A stretch of 64,000 nucleotides of DNA from Streptomyces atratus (lineage in GTDB: Bacteria; Actinomycetota; Actinomycetes; Streptomycetales; Streptomycetaceae). The stretch lies in NCBI RefSeq assembly GCF_014648655.1, contig NZ_BMRN01000013.1:62001-126000 (forward strand). The letters are read 5' to 3'. Below the pieces are notes generated by a model. The model ran no database searches, had not been told where the DNA came from, and saw nothing but the letters and a program-made list of their open reading frames with translations. The translations under genes and the position numbers were made by a program. How positions within the stretch are numbered: the first letter of the stretch is position 1; each line of letters begins with the position of its first letter. Of the stretch, positions 1-8,830 are shown piece by piece.

Positions 1-82
1 TAAGGAGATGGGGGTGCTGATCGCGTCGGGCGGGCGTCGTTCCCCCTGTGGCAGGGGCGCACGCCGGACGTACAGCAGCGGC

Positions 83-904
83 CTATTCTTCCACGGCCTC
101 GGGTCTGCGCCAAAATCGGCCACCGGGTTCCGGCGACCACCCGAGGATGGACAGGATCTCGCGGTCCTTCTTGTCGAAGCCGCTCGCCTCGCAGCGCTCG
201 ATGAGATCGGGCCGGTTGCGCGCGGTACGACGGAACGCCTCGTCCCGCCGCCAGCGTGCGATCTTCCCGTGGTGACCGCTGAGCAGGACGTCCGGGATGC
301 CCCTGCCGCGCCACTCGGGCGGCTTGGTGTAGACGGGCCCCTCCAGCAGATTGGCCATCTCGCCGGGGGCGAAGGAGTCGTCCCGGTGCGATTCGGCGTT
401 GCCGAGCACGCCGGGCAGCAGTCGGGCCACCGCCTCCGTGATCACCAGCACCGCGGCTTCCCCGCCGGCCAGCACATAGTCACCGATGGACACCTCGACG
501 ACCGGCATGCGGGTCGCGTACTCGTCCATCACCCGCCGGTCGATGCCCTCGTAGCGGGCCGGCGTGAAGATCAGCCAAGGCCGCTCGGACAGTTCGACGG
601 CGAGCTCCTGGGTGAACGGCCGGCCGCTGGGTGTGGGTACCACGAGGACCGGGGAGTGCGCCCCGGCCTCATACCCGCCCGCCAGGGCGTCGTCCAGCGC
701 CTCGCCCCACGGCTCGGTCTTCATGACCATGCCGGGGCCGCCGCCGTACGGGGTGTCGTCGACCGTGTTGTGCCGGTCGTACGTCCAGTCCCGCAGGTCG
801 TGCACGTGCACATCGAGGCGGCCGCGCGCACGGGCCTTGCCGACGAGGGAGACGTTCAGCGGTTCCAGGTACTCCGGGAAGATCGTGACGACGTCGAGGC
901 GCAT
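83..904 (-). CDS. trmD: tRNA (guanine-N1-)-methyltransferase TrmD
   Basis: TrmD methylates G37 of tRNAs that read CNN codons, using S-adenosylmethionine, and so limits frameshifting. The 273-residue product starts MRLDVVTIFPEYLEPL and carries the SPOUT trefoil-knot region (VSIGDYVLAGGEAAVLVI) and the late LSGHHGKIARWR segment typical of the family. Length is normal to slightly long. The ATG at 904 overlaps the rimM stop by one base, so the two are translationally coupled at the end of the rpsP-khpA-rimM-trmD operon. In Streptomyces rplS normally follows, which would lie just beyond the left edge. The first 82 bases hold no gene that I can support. Family call is secure. Confidence 0.97.
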   Translation of the reverse strand: MRLDVVTIFPEYLEPLNVSLVGKARARGRLDVHVHDLRDWTYDRHNTVDDTPYGGGPGMVMKTEPWGEALDDALAGGYEAGAHSPVLVVPTPSGRPFTQELAVELSERPWLIFTPARYEGIDRRVMDEYATRMPVVEVSIGDYVLAGGEAAVLVITEAVARLLPGVLGNAESHRDDSFAPGEMANLLEGPVYTKPPEWRGRGIPDVLLSGHHGKIARWRRDEAFRRTARNRPDLIERCEASGFDKKDREILSILGWSPEPGGRFWRRPEAVEE

Positions 905-1488
905 CAGGCGTCCTTCCCGGACTCGGGCGCCTCGTCCTCGTCGCCCTCTTCGTCGCGCGAGGAGGCGATCACGGCCTGGCTCTCGTCGATCAGACCGGGC
1001 GGCGGGGTGATCACCGCGCGCTGCTCCTCCAGATCGATCTCGGTGACGATCTCCTCGACGAACGGGATCATCACCTCGCTGCCGTCCGGCCGCTCGACGA
1101 TGAAGAGATCCTGGGACGGCAGATGCGTGATCTCGGTGATCCGGCCGATCTCGGTGCCGTCGGCGAGGACCACGTCGAGGTCCATGAGCTGATGGTCGTA
1201 GAACTCCTCGGGGTCCTCGGGGAGTTCCGCCGGGTCGACCTCGGCGATCAGGAGCGTGTTGCGCAGGGCCTCGGCAGCCGTACGGTCGCGTACGCCCTCG
1301 AAGCGGAGCAGCAGCCGTCCGCTGTGCACCCGGCCGGTCTCGATCGTCAGCGGTCCGGCGGTGGCCGGTTCGGTGGCGAGTACGGCCCCGGGCGCGAGCC
1401 GCAGCTCCGGTTCGTCCGTACGCACCTCGACGGTGACCTCGCCCTTGATGCCGTGGGCACGGCCGATCCGCGCGACTACCAACTGCAC
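904..1488 (-). CDS. rimM: Ribosome maturation factor RimM
   Basis: RimM binds S19 and helps process the 3' domain of 16S rRNA during 30S assembly. The 194-residue protein opens VQLVVARIGRAHGIKGEV, the classic RimM N-terminal motif. A PRC-barrel part follows (YDHQLMDLDVVLADGTEIG; SQDLFIVERPDGSEVMIPFV). The C-terminus is an acidic tail. The start is GTG at 1488, chosen because an AGGAGAG ribosome binding site lies just upstream and the conserved N-terminus begins there. It lies between khpA and trmD in the ribosomal-protein S16 operon. Confidence 0.96.
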   Translation of the reverse strand: MQLVVARIGRAHGIKGEVTVEVRTDEPELRLAPGAVLATEPATAGPLTIETGRVHSGRLLLRFEGVRDRTAAEALRNTLLIAEVDPAELPEDPEEFYDHQLMDLDVVLADGTEIGRITEITHLPSQDLFIVERPDGSEVMIPFVEEIVTEIDLEEQRAVITPPPGLIDESQAVIASSRDEEGDEDEAPESGKDA

Positions 1489-1513
1489 CTTGTGTCTCTC
1501 CTGTCATACGACG

Positions 1514-1550
1514 ACGGGCCGGGGCGGGCGCATGGCCCTCCCCGGCCCGT
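1514..1550 (-). terminator. Hairpin between khpA and rimM
   Basis: Inverted arms ACGGGCCGGGG and CCCCGGCCCGT (11 bp, 15-nt loop) sit in the 79-bp gap between the khpA stop and the rimM start. No T-run follows. It may attenuate transcription or protect the mRNA between the rpsP-khpA and rimM-trmD halves of the operon. The stem is read directly; the function is inferred. Confidence 0.45.
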
Positions 1551-1567
1551 GCCGGTGTTCAACTCTG

Positions 1568-1807
1568 TCAGCGAACCTGATCCACATCGACGAGGTCGAC
1601 ACGGATGCCACGGCCGCCGATGGCGCCCACGACGGTACGCAGTGCGCGTGCGGTGCGGCCGTTGCGGCCGATCACCTTACCGAGATCGTCGGGGTGGACC
1701 CGGACCTCGAGTACGCGACCACGGCGCAGGTTGCGCGAGGCGACCTGCACATCGTCGGGGTTGTCGACGATGCCCTTCACGAGGTGCTCGAGAGCCTCCT
1801 CGAGCAT
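1568..1807 (-). CDS. khpA: KH-domain RNA-binding protein KhpA
   Basis: Single KH-domain RNA-binding protein of 79 residues, the length usual for KhpA. The GxxG loop is visible as GKVIGRNGRTARALR and is followed by the expected hydrophobic strand and helix. KhpA proteins, often paired with KhpB/Jag, bind many RNAs and affect cell division and ribosome function in Gram-positive bacteria. The ATG start lies two bases after the rpsP stop, so it is co-translated with S16, the position it holds in most actinobacteria and firmicutes. Confidence 0.95.
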   Translation of the reverse strand: MLEEALEHLVKGIVDNPDDVQVASRNLRRGRVLEVRVHPDDLGKVIGRNGRTARALRTVVGAIGGRGIRVDLVDVDQVR

Positions 1808-1809
1808 GC

Positions 1810-2253
1810 TCAGGCCTCGGTCGACTCGGCGGGCGCAGCCGCGTCAGCAGCCTCGTCCGCCTTCTTGTCGGTCTTCTTCGCCTTCTGCGTGATGGCCTCG
1901 CCCTTGGACTCCTCGCCGGTGTCCTTGGCCAGAGCCTCGAACAGGGCGCGCTTGTCGGCCTTGGGCTCCGGCTGCAGCAGCGGCGCGGGGGCCGGGAGAC
2001 CCTTGTGGGCCTGCCAGTCACCGGTGAGCTTCAGGATCGCGAGAACCGGCTCGGTCGGCTGGGCGCCGACGGACAGCCAGTACTGCGCACGCTCCGAGTT
2101 GACCTCGATGCGCGAGGGGTTCTGCACCGGGTGGTACAGGCCGATCTCCTCGATGGCCCGGCCGTCACGGCGGGTACGGGAGTCGGCGACGACGATGCGG
2201 TAGTGAGGCGAACGGATCTTGCCCAGACGCTTCAGCTTGATCTTGACTGCCAC
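1810..2253 (-). CDS. rpsP: 30S ribosomal protein S16
   Basis: S16 is a primary binding protein of the 30S body. The first 80 or so residues (VAVKIKLKRLGKIRSPHYRI...) match S16 closely. Residues from about 95 on form an alanine/lysine/glutamate-rich tail typical of actinobacterial S16, giving 147 residues instead of the 80-90 of E. coli. The start is GTG at 2253 behind an AGGAGA ribosome binding site. It is the first gene of the operon; its promoter must lie in the 157-bp gap to 2411. Confidence 0.97.
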   Translation of the reverse strand: MAVKIKLKRLGKIRSPHYRIVVADSRTRRDGRAIEEIGLYHPVQNPSRIEVNSERAQYWLSVGAQPTEPVLAILKLTGDWQAHKGLPAPAPLLQPEPKADKRALFEALAKDTGEESKGEAITQKAKKTDKKADEAADAAAPAESTEA

Positions 2254-2410
2254 GGAAGTGGTGTCTCCTGGTCTATGACGTGGTTGGGCACAACGAAGAT
2301 GCCACGTGGGGTTGCGGTACTCGGGTGCCCGATGGACGCGTCAGCCGGAGGAGAGAGGGGTCCTATGCGACTGTCGAGTACAGCTAGCCATTGTGCCACA
2401 CCGCATCGGG

Positions 2411-3004
2411 TCACCCCACCGCGACCGCGGCTTCCGGGATACGGAACGGCTTTCCGCAGCCACCGCAGACGATCGGCGCCTGCGCCAGGACCGACGGGAC
2501 GACTCGCACATTGCGTCCGCAGTCACAGACGGCCTTGACGCGGACACCTCCGCCGGAGGAGCCGTGCCGGGCGGCCGGGCCACGGAAGGAACGCTTGGTG
2601 TCGGCGGCGGTGGCGACCGTATGCGCCTTGAGGGCGCGCTGCAGCCGCTCGATCGTCGGGCGGTACCTGCGCTTGGCCTCGGGGTTGAGCGTGACCAGCG
2701 AGAAGCCACTACTGGGGTGGGGCTCCTCGGCATGGTCGAGGCCCAGCTCCTCGGCGATCGCGAGGAATCGACGGTTGTGGTAGCGGCCGGCTCGCGAGGT
2801 GTCGCGGACACCTCGCGCGGCGGCAATGCCATGGACTGCCTCGTGCAGCAGTCGTTCGAAGGAGAGCTCGGCGCCACAGGCGGACGAGGACTCTCCGATC
2901 AGGGACTCGGGCGCGGCTAGATCCGGCAGCTCGGGGTGGTACCGCTGAATGTCGGCCCACGCCTGCGCCAGCTCTGCGGCAAGTACAGGTGGTGTCGTGC
3001 TCAC
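2411..3004 (-). CDS. SprT-like putative zinc metallopeptidase
   Basis: A roughly 197-residue protein with an HExxH motif (HEAVHGIAAA) followed about 15 residues later by YHNRRFLAIAEELGL, the arrangement of SprT-like metallopeptidases. A C-terminal cysteine pattern (CDCGRNVRV ... CGGCGKPFRI) looks like a zinc ribbon. SprT-like proteases in other organisms cut DNA-protein crosslinks; a role here is inference. I chose the GTG at 3004 (VSTTPPVLAAELAQAW) because the residues before it look non-conserved. An ATG at 3067 would add 21 residues, and neither start has a clear ribosome binding site. It lies upstream of rpsP with its own transcription. Confidence 0.7.
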   Translation of the reverse strand: MSTTPPVLAAELAQAWADIQRYHPELPDLAAPESLIGESSSACGAELSFERLLHEAVHGIAAARGVRDTSRAGRYHNRRFLAIAEELGLDHAEEPHPSSGFSLVTLNPEAKRRYRPTIERLQRALKAHTVATAADTKRSFRGPAARHGSSGGGVRVKAVCDCGRNVRVVPSVLAQAPIVCGGCGKPFRIPEAAVAVG

Positions 3005-3219
3005 GTCGTGACAACGAGCGCGAGTGCCCAGGTGTTCCGATTCCGGGCCATCCCAAATAATTTGCACGTACCAGTCAGTTGCCGTTGATGCGTCCTGACG
3101 AGGGCGGGTGCGCAGATCTGCGGAGAAGTCTCACAGCTCACACCAAGGTGGTACGTAGCGCCCCGTACGCCCGGACGCGTAGGCGGCAACCGTACGCGGG
3201 AGTGCCGAGCGGCTCCGCG
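3005..3219. other. Intergenic gap between SprT-like gene and proS
   Basis: About 215 bases with no convincing gene. It must hold the proS end and the promoter of the SprT-like gene. I see no strong hairpin or -10/-35 pair. Confidence 0.5.
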
Positions 3220-4635
3220 TCAGTAGGCGCGGGCCACCAGGGCGACAGTACCGGGGGCATCGTCCGCGTCCGGCACCGACCCGTCCTCGGCGACCAGACA
3301 CCGTACGGACACCCCGTGTTCCGCGAGCCGGGCCTCCCCCGCCGCACCGAGGACCGACCAGTCGATACGCGCCCAGCCGCCCGCGGCCGCCGCCTCCACG
3401 GCCTCGTCCACGGACGCGACCTCGCTGGTGGACGACTCGCGCCGGCTCCGGGACTCCCTCAGCAGCGTCGCCTGGTCCTCCTCGACAACCGTCGGAAGCA
3501 GCGCGGGCAGGGCCTCGATCGCGACCGGTTCCTTCCCGCCGGGGATGCGCCTGACCAGCATCGCGGTGCCGTTCTCCAGATCGCGCGGGCCGATCTCGAT
3601 CCGTAGCGGCACGCCCTTCAGCTCCCAGTCGACCGCGCGGCGGCCGAACGGGGTGTCGGTGCGGTCGTCGACCTCGGTCCTGATCCCCGCGGCGCGCAGT
3701 CGCTCCCCGATGGACCGGACCGCGGTCAGCACCGCTTCGTCCCCCTTGATCGCGAGGACGACCGCCTGGACGGGCGCGAGCCGCGGCGGCACCCGGAGGC
3801 CGTGATCGTCGCCGTGCGCCATGATCAGCCCGCCGACCATGCGGGTCGACGAGCCCCACGAGGTCTGCCAGACGAGTTCCTGCCTGCCTTCCCTGGACAG
3901 GTAGCTGGTGTGGAAGGCCTTGGCGAAGTTGGTGCCGAGCTCATGGCTCGTACCCATCTGCAGGGCCTTGCCGTCCCGCATCATCCCTTCGAGCGTGAGG
4001 GTGTTGACGGCCCCGGCGAACCGCTCGGCGGGGGTCTTGCGGCCGAGGACCACATCGATGCCCAGCACGTTGACCATGAAGTCCGCGTAGACGTCCCGGT
4101 GGATGTACGCCGCGTACTCCCGGGCCTCCTCGTAGGTGGCATGGGCGGTGTGGCCCTCCTGCCAGAGGAATTCCGTCGTACGGAGAAAGACCCGCGGGCG
4201 CATCTCCCAGCGCACGACATTCGCCCACTGGTTGATCAGCAGCGGCAGATCCCGGTAGCTCTGCACCCACTTCGAGAAGTACTCGTTGATGATCGTTTCG
4301 GACGTCGGCCGCACCACCACGGGCTCTTCGAGGTCTTTTCCACCGGCGTGGGTCACGACCGCGAGCTCCGGCTCGAAGCCCTCGACATGCTCGGCTTCGC
4401 GTGTCAGGTAAGACTGGGGGATGAAGAGCGGGAAGTAGGCGTTCCGGGCGCCCGCCTGTTTGATACGGGCATCCATCTCCTGCTGCATCCGCTCCCACAG
4501 GCCGTATCCGTACGGCCGGATGACCATGGTGCCGCGCACCGGACCGTTGTCCGCGAGTTCGGCCTTGTTGATCAGATCCTGGTACCAGCGGGGAAAGTCC
4601 TCGGCCTGGGGCGTGAGAACGGGTGCCTTTGCCAT
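3220..4635 (-). CDS. proS: Archaeal/eukaryotic-type prolyl-tRNA synthetase (short form)
   Basis: Class II synthetase that charges tRNA-Pro. The 471-residue protein starts MAKAPVLTPQAEDFPRWYQD and has the class II motifs: RPTSETIINEYFSKW, RWEMRPRVFLRTTEFLWQEGHTA split as motif 2, and the GGLIMAHGDDHGLRVPPRLAP motif 3 region. The bacterial insertion domain is missing. The C-terminal anticodon-binding domain and extension end in ...VALVARAY, the archaeal/eukaryotic layout (type 3 ProRS). Actinobacteria usually also carry a bacterial-type ProRS of about 560 residues, so this may be a second copy. The start was chosen at the conserved MAKAP; an ATG three codons upstream is possible. Confidence 0.93.
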   Translation of the reverse strand: MAKAPVLTPQAEDFPRWYQDLINKAELADNGPVRGTMVIRPYGYGLWERMQQEMDARIKQAGARNAYFPLFIPQSYLTREAEHVEGFEPELAVVTHAGGKDLEEPVVVRPTSETIINEYFSKWVQSYRDLPLLINQWANVVRWEMRPRVFLRTTEFLWQEGHTAHATYEEAREYAAYIHRDVYADFMVNVLGIDVVLGRKTPAERFAGAVNTLTLEGMMRDGKALQMGTSHELGTNFAKAFHTSYLSREGRQELVWQTSWGSSTRMVGGLIMAHGDDHGLRVPPRLAPVQAVVLAIKGDEAVLTAVRSIGERLRAAGIRTEVDDRTDTPFGRRAVDWELKGVPLRIEIGPRDLENGTAMLVRRIPGGKEPVAIEALPALLPTVVEEDQATLLRESRSRRESSTSEVASVDEAVEAAAAGGWARIDWSVLGAAGEARLAEHGVSVRCLVAEDGSVPDADDAPGTVALVARAY

Positions 4636-4874
4636 GGCGCGCATCGTACGGCGATACCGCCCACCACACAGGGCGACGGGCCCTGCTACCACGGACCGTC
4701 CCCACGGGCGCACCACCGGAGCACGCAAGCATTGCCATCGGACCCCTGGACGCGGGCGCGGATGCGCAGTTCTCTGACATACGAGGGGGAGCGGGCGCAC
4801 ACGCACAGGGGGACATCCACTCGGGGCACGACCGATCGGACATGACCGACCTCTCGGCGGATTGGGGCGCTTCC

Positions 4875-5735
4875 ATGACACCAACGCTCGTCCGGCACCA
4901 CAGCTACGCGCGCACGGCCACCCCGGTGGACTCCGGTAACCGTGCCCGGGACTGGGCCGAGATTCAGGAGCGGATGCTCGCACCGCTGTACGAAGCGGTG
5001 TACGAGCGGCTCGAAGTGGGAAGCGGCACCCGGCTGCTCTCCCTCGGCTGCGGCTCCGGTCTCGCGCTGTTGATCGCGGCCGCGCGCGGGGCGCTCGTCA
5101 CCGGCGTCGACACCGACCCCGAACGGCTGGCACTCGCCCGGGCCCGGCTGCTGCCCGGCCCGGGAAGCGACGCCGGGCCGCCGGCCGGGCATCCGCGGCT
5201 CCTGGACGGCGATCCGTCCGCGGCCGCCCCTGCCGACGGAACGCCGTACAACCTGCTCACCGCGTTCACCCCGATCGGCTGCTCGTCCGGCGACGGGGAA
5301 GGGCTCGTGGACGCGCTGCGGTCCGCCGTACCGCTGGCCGCCCGGGGCAGCACGGTCGTGCTGACCGGGTGGGGTCCGCCGGAGCGGTGCGCGACGGCGC
5401 CGGTGCTTCGGGTGGCGGGCCGGCTCTCCGACGGGTCGCGGGCACCCAGCACGGGCGGCTGGCGGCCGTGGAGCCGGGACGATCTGGAAGAAGTGGCGTT
5501 CCGGGCCGGTCTGAATCCGGACGGCTCCGGCCGGGTCGCGTGCCCGTTCGGGTACGCGGACATGGACAGTGCGGTGCGGGGGCTGCTGTCGACGCGGCTC
5601 TTCGATACGGCGGTGCGGGCGACGGACCGGAACCAGGTGGCCAAAGAGGTCGCGGAGGCCCTGCATCCGCATCGGCGCCGGGACGGCACGGTCTGGATGC
5701 CGAACGTCTTCCGCTACCTCGTGTGCACCACCTGA
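4875..5735 (+). CDS. Class I SAM-dependent methyltransferase, substrate unknown
   Basis: About 286 residues with a Rossmann-type SAM site: LLSLGCGSGLALLIAAARGA (motif I) then VTGVDTDPERLALARARL, where the acidic residue would hold the ribose. Later motifs are less clear (GSTVVLTGWGPPERC). The C-terminal part, WRPWSRDDLEEVAFRAGL, resembles methyltransferases that end with a small lid. The target is not recognisable. Starts are possible at 4842 (MTDLSADWG...) and 4875 (MTPTLVRHH...). I prefer 4875, with a weak GGGGCG before it. It is convergent with ftsH (31-bp gap) and divergent from proS. Confidence 0.8.
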   Translation: MTPTLVRHHSYARTATPVDSGNRARDWAEIQERMLAPLYEAVYERLEVGSGTRLLSLGCGSGLALLIAAARGALVTGVDTDPERLALARARLLPGPGSDAGPPAGHPRLLDGDPSAAAPADGTPYNLLTAFTPIGCSSGDGEGLVDALRSAVPLAARGSTVVLTGWGPPERCATAPVLRVAGRLSDGSRAPSTGGWRPWSRDDLEEVAFRAGLNPDGSGRVACPFGYADMDSAVRGLLSTRLFDTAVRATDRNQVAKEVAEALHPHRRRDGTVWMPNVFRYLVCTT

Positions 5736-5766
5736 GCCATTCCGTGAACCTGGTGTGCAGCGGCCG

Positions 5767-7680
5767 CTACTTGCCCAGACGGGTGATGCCGGCCGCACGG
5801 TAGGCCGCGGCCTCGTCCAGCGTCTCGCTCTCCAGCAGCGCCGCGGCCAGCGAGTCCAGCCTGTCCCGGTTCTCGCCCAGGAGCCGGCACGCCACCTCGT
5901 AGCACTCGTCGACGATGCGCCGCATCTCGCCGTCCACCGCGTCGAGCGTGGCGGGGGCCGCGGAGAGTCCGTACGCCTGCTGGGCATCGCTCGGGATCGC
6001 CGTGAGCCTGCCCACCTTGCGGCTCATGCCCCAGCGGCCGACCATGCCCCTGGCCAGGTTGGTGACCTGTTCCAGGTCACTCTCCGCGCCGGTGGTGACC
6101 ACGTCGAAGACCACCTGCTCGGCGGCCATGCCGCCGAGCGCACCGATGATGCGGCCACGCAGATACTCCTCGGTGTAGGCGTACTTGTCGGCGTCCGGCG
6201 TCGAGAGGGTGACGCCCAGGGCCCGGCCGCGCGGCACGATGGTGACCTTGCGGACCGGGTCGGCGCCCGGCTGGAGCATGCCGAGGAGGGCGTGCCCGCT
6301 CTCGTGGTACGCGGTCCTGCGGCGTTCCTCGTCCGACAGGACCAGTGAGCGCTCCGCCCCCAGCTGGACCTTCTCCAGGGCGTCCGAGAGATCGGACTGG
6401 CTGACCTCGGACTGCCGGCGCTTGACCGCGAGCAGCGCGGCCTCATTGGCCAGGTTGGCGAGATCGGCGCCCGTCATACCGGGGGTCGTACCGGCGACCT
6501 GGGCCAGGTTCACATCCGCGGCAAGCGGGATCTGCCGGGTGTGGATCTCCAGGATCGCCTCCCGGCCGCCTCTGTCCGGCGGGCTCACCTGAACGATCCG
6601 GTCGAAGCGGCCTGGCCGGGTGAGGGCGGGGTCGAGGACGTCGGCGCGGTTGGTGGCGGCGAGGACGACGACGCCCTCCGAACCGGAGAAACCGTCCATC
6701 TCGGTGAGGATCTGGTTGAGCGTCTGCTCGCGCTCGTCGTGGCCGCCCATGCCGGAACCGCCGCCGCGGGCCCGGCCGATGGTGTCGATCTCGTCGATGA
6801 AGACGATGGCGGGGGCGACCTTGCGTGCCTCGGCGAAGAGTTCCCGCACCCGGCTCGCGCCGACGCCGACGATCATCTCGATGAATTCGGAGGCCGATGC
6901 CGAGAAGAACGGCACCCCGGCCTCACCCGCGACGGCCCGTGCGAGCAGTGTCTTGCCGGTGCCGGGCGGTCCCGCGAGGAGCACTCCCCCGGGCATCCGG
7001 GCACCCATCTTCCGGTACGCCTGTGGGTTCTTCAGGAAGTCCACGACGTCGTTGAGCTCGCCCTCGACCTCGTCGATCCCGGCCACGTCCTGGAAGGTGG
7101 TGCGCTTGCCGCCCTCCAACTCGACGGGCTTGGGCGGCGCCTTGCGCCCGAAGCCGCCCATCCCGCCGCCCATGCCCTTGGACATCCGCCGGGCGATGAA
7201 CACCCAGAGCAGGACGAGCAGCAGCATCGGGGCCAGCGAGATCAGCAGATTGGCGAGGAAGCTGCGCTGCTGGACGACCGGCTCGGCGGTGACCGTGACG
7301 TGGCCCTTGACCAGTTCGGCCCAGAGGTTGTCGTCCGCGAAGGCAGGCCGCTGAGTGACGAACTCGGTGTATTTCTTGTCGCTCCCCGGGACCTTCGCCT
7401 CCTTCTTGAGCTGTCCCTGGATGGCATCGCCCTTGGAGTAGATCTTGGAGACATTGCCCGAGGTGACCTGCTTGCTGAACTCCGTGTACGCGATCGTCCG
7501 CTCCTGTGCCCCGTTGAAGAAGGACAGCACCAGATTGGCGATCAGATAGACGGCGAGCGCGGTCAGCAGCAGCCCGCCCCAGCCTCCCGGCATCTTGCGG
7601 CCCGGCGGCGGAGGCGGCGGGGCGCCCTCGGAGCGCCACGGCTGATCGGTTCGATCGCGGGGAGGTACGGGGGTGGTCAC
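5767..7680 (-). CDS. ftsH: ATP-dependent zinc metalloprotease FtsH
   Basis: Membrane-anchored AAA+ protease that degrades unassembled membrane proteins and some regulators. Order of parts in the 637-residue protein: Pro-rich N-terminus, transmembrane segment (LLLTALAVYLIANLVLSFF), extracytoplasmic domain, second segment (LLISLAPMLLLVLLWVFIA), AAA domain with Walker A GPPGTGKT, Walker B IVFIDEID and the second region of homology (AATNRADVLDPALTRPGRFD), then the zinc site HESGH and the third ligand in ESDLEQ. The GTG start at 7680 sits behind a strong GAGGAG site. The Asp/Glu-rich tail common in FtsH is short here. Streptomyces often carry more than one FtsH; this may not be the main copy. Confidence 0.95.
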   Translation of the reverse strand: MTTPVPPRDRTDQPWRSEGAPPPPPPGRKMPGGWGGLLLTALAVYLIANLVLSFFNGAQERTIAYTEFSKQVTSGNVSKIYSKGDAIQGQLKKEAKVPGSDKKYTEFVTQRPAFADDNLWAELVKGHVTVTAEPVVQQRSFLANLLISLAPMLLLVLLWVFIARRMSKGMGGGMGGFGRKAPPKPVELEGGKRTTFQDVAGIDEVEGELNDVVDFLKNPQAYRKMGARMPGGVLLAGPPGTGKTLLARAVAGEAGVPFFSASASEFIEMIVGVGASRVRELFAEARKVAPAIVFIDEIDTIGRARGGGSGMGGHDEREQTLNQILTEMDGFSGSEGVVVLAATNRADVLDPALTRPGRFDRIVQVSPPDRGGREAILEIHTRQIPLAADVNLAQVAGTTPGMTGADLANLANEAALLAVKRRQSEVSQSDLSDALEKVQLGAERSLVLSDEERRRTAYHESGHALLGMLQPGADPVRKVTIVPRGRALGVTLSTPDADKYAYTEEYLRGRIIGALGGMAAEQVVFDVVTTGAESDLEQVTNLARGMVGRWGMSRKVGRLTAIPSDAQQAYGLSAAPATLDAVDGEMRRIVDECYEVACRLLGENRDRLDSLAAALLESETLDEAAAYRAAGITRLGK

Positions 7681-7816
7681 GCGCGCTCCTCTGCCGACAG
7701 CCAGTGAATGTGACATTAGATGAGAAACCGACCCAAAGCCCTCTGTGAGCCCTTCCAGTAGGCCCACAGAGGGAAGCAACGCCCGCCGGATGAACCCCTC
7801 GCGAAATCCTTGTCAA

Positions 7817-7845
7817 TATCCAGAATCCTGTTTACTGTTTGATTC
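7817..7845 (+). promoter_or_regulatory. Candidate operator upstream of yhfZ
   Basis: An A/T-rich block immediately before the yhfZ start contains CAGAATCCTG then TTTACTGTTTGATT. The same block, with two small changes, recurs before yhfY at 8831-8856. GAATC at 7823-7827 and GATTC at 7841-7845 form an inverted repeat with a 13-nt spacer. Its two occurrences and its position suggest binding by the YhfZ-type GntR regulator, with autoregulation. The repeat is read directly; binding is inferred. Confidence 0.65.
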
Positions 7846-8784
7846 GTGAACGATTTCGATGACCGTTTCCTCACCCGGAACGGCCTCGCCGCCCGGCAGC
7901 TCGCCGTCCTGCTGCTCAACCATGAGCCGGACACCCGCCTGCCCCGCGTGCGCGACTTCGCCGAGGAGCTGGGCTGCGGAAACGGGACCATTCAGGCGGC
8001 CCTGCAGTTGCTGGAGGATTCCGGGGCGATCGAGACGACCGCCCGCGGCCATCTCGGCACGTTCCTTGTCCGCTCGGACCGCTCCGTCCTCTGGCGGCTG
8101 TCCGGACTCGGCACGCTGCTCGCCGCGATGCCGCTCCCGTACTCACGCAGATACGAAGGCCTGGCGACCGGGTTGCGCAGCGCCTTCGAGGAAGCGGGCG
8201 CCCCGTTCGCGATCACGTTCATGCGGGGCGCCGGAGCCCGTACGGCCGCGCTGCTGGAGGGCAAGGTCGACCTCGTCGTCCTGTCCCGCTTCGCGGCCGA
8301 CCAGCTGATCGCCGAGCACCCGGTGGAGCTGGTCGCCGACCTGGGCCCCGCCACCTACGTCGGCGCACACGGCATGCTGCTGCGGCACGGCGTCGACCTG
8401 GACTCCCCCGGACTGCGGGTGGCCGTCGACCACACATCCGAGGATCTGCGGATGCTCGTGGAGCGGGTCTTCGCCGGCCGGAAGGACATCGAGTGGCTGG
8501 AGGTCTCGTACATGCAGCTGCGCGATCTCTTCGCCCGCAACGAGGTCGACGCCACCGTCTGGAACCTGGACGAGGTGCAGGACCGGCTCGGGCTCGGCGT
8601 CGACGTGCTCCCGCTCGGCGACGAGGTCACCCGGGAGCTGTCGCTGCGCAACTCCCGCGCTGCCGTCATCGGCCGGACCGACGGGGCGAAGGCCCTCGCC
8701 GCGGTCCGGGACTCACTCGATCTGTCCCTGGTGACCCGGCTGCAGAGCGAAGTACTGCGGGGCGAGCGCGTGCCCTCGTACTGA
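7846..8784 (+). CDS. yhfZ: YhfZ-type transcriptional regulator (GntR-like HTH plus ligand domain)
   Basis: First gene of the yhf-type operon. The 312-residue product has an N-terminal winged helix of GntR type (about residues 5-65: RLPRVRDFAEELGCGNGTIQAALQ split over helices 2-3, then a wing GHLGTFLV). A C-terminal domain resembles periplasmic-binding-protein folds (GLATGLRSAFEEAGAPFAI; KVDLVVLSRFAADQLI; SPGLRVAVDHTSEDLRML), as in E. coli YhfZ. It probably senses the pathway substrate and controls the operon through the duplicated motif before it and before yhfY. The GTG start lies inside or just after that motif, and no good ribosome binding site is seen, so the message may be near-leaderless. 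Confidence 0.85.
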   Translation: MNDFDDRFLTRNGLAARQLAVLLLNHEPDTRLPRVRDFAEELGCGNGTIQAALQLLEDSGAIETTARGHLGTFLVRSDRSVLWRLSGLGTLLAAMPLPYSRRYEGLATGLRSAFEEAGAPFAITFMRGAGARTAALLEGKVDLVVLSRFAADQLIAEHPVELVADLGPATYVGAHGMLLRHGVDLDSPGLRVAVDHTSEDLRMLVERVFAGRKDIEWLEVSYMQLRDLFARNEVDATVWNLDEVQDRLGLGVDVLPLGDEVTRELSLRNSRAAVIGRTDGAKALAAVRDSLDLSLVTRLQSEVLRGERVPSY

Positions 8785-8830
8785 CCGACGGGTCGGGTGA
8801 CGTAGATCTCGCGGGACGCCCGTGATGAAA

